The notes under the pieces were generated by a model. It saw only the letters and a program-made list of their open reading frames with translations, was not told the DNA's origin and did not search any database. Below, piece by piece: positions 63,101 to 64,000 of a DNA stretch of 64,000 bases. Source of the DNA: Quillaja saponaria (taxonomy: Eukaryota; Streptophyta; Magnoliopsida; Fabales; Quillajaceae); contig CM055607.1 of the NCBI GenBank assembly GCA_029379385.1, forward strand, positions 15,562,001-15,626,000. The letters run 5' to 3'. Numbering within the stretch: position 1 is the first letter of the stretch; each line of letters starts with the position of its first letter. The position numbers and the translations under genes are program-made.

Positions 63101-64000
63101 AAAACATATAATGCATCACCAAAAATAGATTATCCGACATGATCTATAACACTGAATAATACTCCAAAATAAATTAAAGTGCATGATTCAAACCACATCA
63201 TCAATGTGATCTAAACCATTACATTCGTAATTACTCCTAGCACATAACATGGCAGAAATTACAGAAGAATTAAAATTGTAAACAATAAATACTCTGCATT
63301 TTCTTTAGCCGAAGAGGACAAAAGAAAAATGTCAACAGCCCGCTATGGTCAACTTATATATTGCAGGCCGACACCTTGCTTCTCCCTTCCACTATAATAT
63401 GCTTATGTATTATCAGTCTCCTCAGTTAGTATTATTTCTTAATAATACTACATATGATCGATGTTCTCTTTTTGAATTTTTAATGAGATAATATAGACAT
63501 AACACAAATTTGATGTTCTGTTTTTGAAATTTGTAACGAGATACACAAATCTAAATTAGAGAGACAATTAATCTAATATAGGGTGTGTTTGGTATAGTGA
63601 CCAGGTAAAGATCATGATCAAAAAGACCTGATACAGTTCTGTTTTAAAAGTATTGTCTGTTTGGATGATCTAAAAACCATAGCTGAGATCATGGTCAGAG
63701 ATGACATTTAAATTGTTTTGTTTACAAATTAATTAAGCTGATTTATTTTTCATTCAGTTTTGATATTTAGTTGAAAATAAATTTATTTTTAATTCAAATT
63801 TTATTTTTAATTGAGTTTAAATGTAAAAATTGTAAATAACAAACTGAATTAAAAATTATAGTAATTATTAATTTAGTTTTGAGGTTTAATTGAAATTAGA
63901 CTAGTTATTTCCACACAAATAAATTTTATTTTAAAAAAAATTAAAATTGAATTATTTCTACACATTTGGGAGTATTGGAGGAATAAGAGTGAATTTTAAA
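60187..64000. other. F-box/PP2 upstream region and AT-rich spacer
   Basis: The first 300-400 bases should hold the 5' UTR and promoter of the F-box/PP2 gene; a TGGGCT site II-like word lies on the + strand near 60487. A short repeated phrase, GAGTTCCACCTAG, occurs near 60833 and 60922. (AT)n lies at about 62364-62381 and (AAT)n near 62964-62986. No gene is supported. Confidence 0.5.
63581..63730 (+). mobile_element. Possible end of a Harbinger-type MITE
   Basis: GGGTGTGTTTGGTATAGTG is typical of Tourist-like MITE ends (GGGTGTGTTTGG). The matching inverted end is not in the window, so this is a partial or decayed copy. Confidence 0.35.

Overview
This is nuclear DNA from a flowering plant, almost certainly a eudicot. 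It is AT-rich, has intron-containing genes with GT-AG splice sites, and is dominated by decayed plant transposons (Ty1/copia, CACTA, L1- and RTE-type LINEs, Mutator-like elements, a Tourist-like MITE and tRNA-derived SINEs). The species cannot be named from the sequence. I assembled three intact host genes by hand from their splice sites: cytosolic ribosomal protein eL24 (RPL24, + strand, 1164-4093, 5 exons, 162 aa); a class I HD-Zip transcription factor of the LMI1/ATHB-51 type (- strand, 10518-12033, 3 exons, 222 aa); and an F-box/PHLOEM PROTEIN 2 protein of the PP2-A13 type (- strand, 46566-60186, 3 exons, 297 aa). The second intron of the last gene is about 12.5 kb long and full of transposons.

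Layout: 1-1163, upstream DNA with an LTR-like scar and the RPL24 promoter. 1164-4093, RPL24, with an 880-bp insertion in intron 4. 5926-9707, decayed copia element on the - strand carrying a small LTR insertion. 10518-12033, HD-Zip gene. 13705-31351, a nested transposon stack: an old copia element (LTRs at both ends) split by a 12.9-kb CACTA element, which itself holds a 1.55-kb non-autonomous CACTA element and a 3.8-kb 5'-truncated LINE. 32229-35130, RTE-type LINE. 36.6-37.4 kb, SINE-like sequences. 38045-43494, a third CACTA-type element with internal tandem repeats and a nested 1.08-kb long-TIR (Mutator-like) element. 43495-46565, AT-rich spacer. 46566-60186, the F-box/PP2 gene; its intron 2 contains an antisense copia fragment, a short-LTR copia element (itself hit by a TIR element, a SINE and a MITE), an inverted-repeat element and a diverged duplication. 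60187-64000, spacer with no gene seen.

The host genes show no functional link: translation, leaf/meristem patterning, and an F-box (probably SCF ubiquitin ligase) protein. No RNA gene, CRISPR array, operon or novel defence system is visible. The interest lies in the transposon stratigraphy (insertion order readable from target-site duplications), the giant intron in an apparently intact gene, a 194-bp triplication in a copia protease region, and a relatively GC-rich TIR element inserted in a copia reverse-transcriptase active-site motif.
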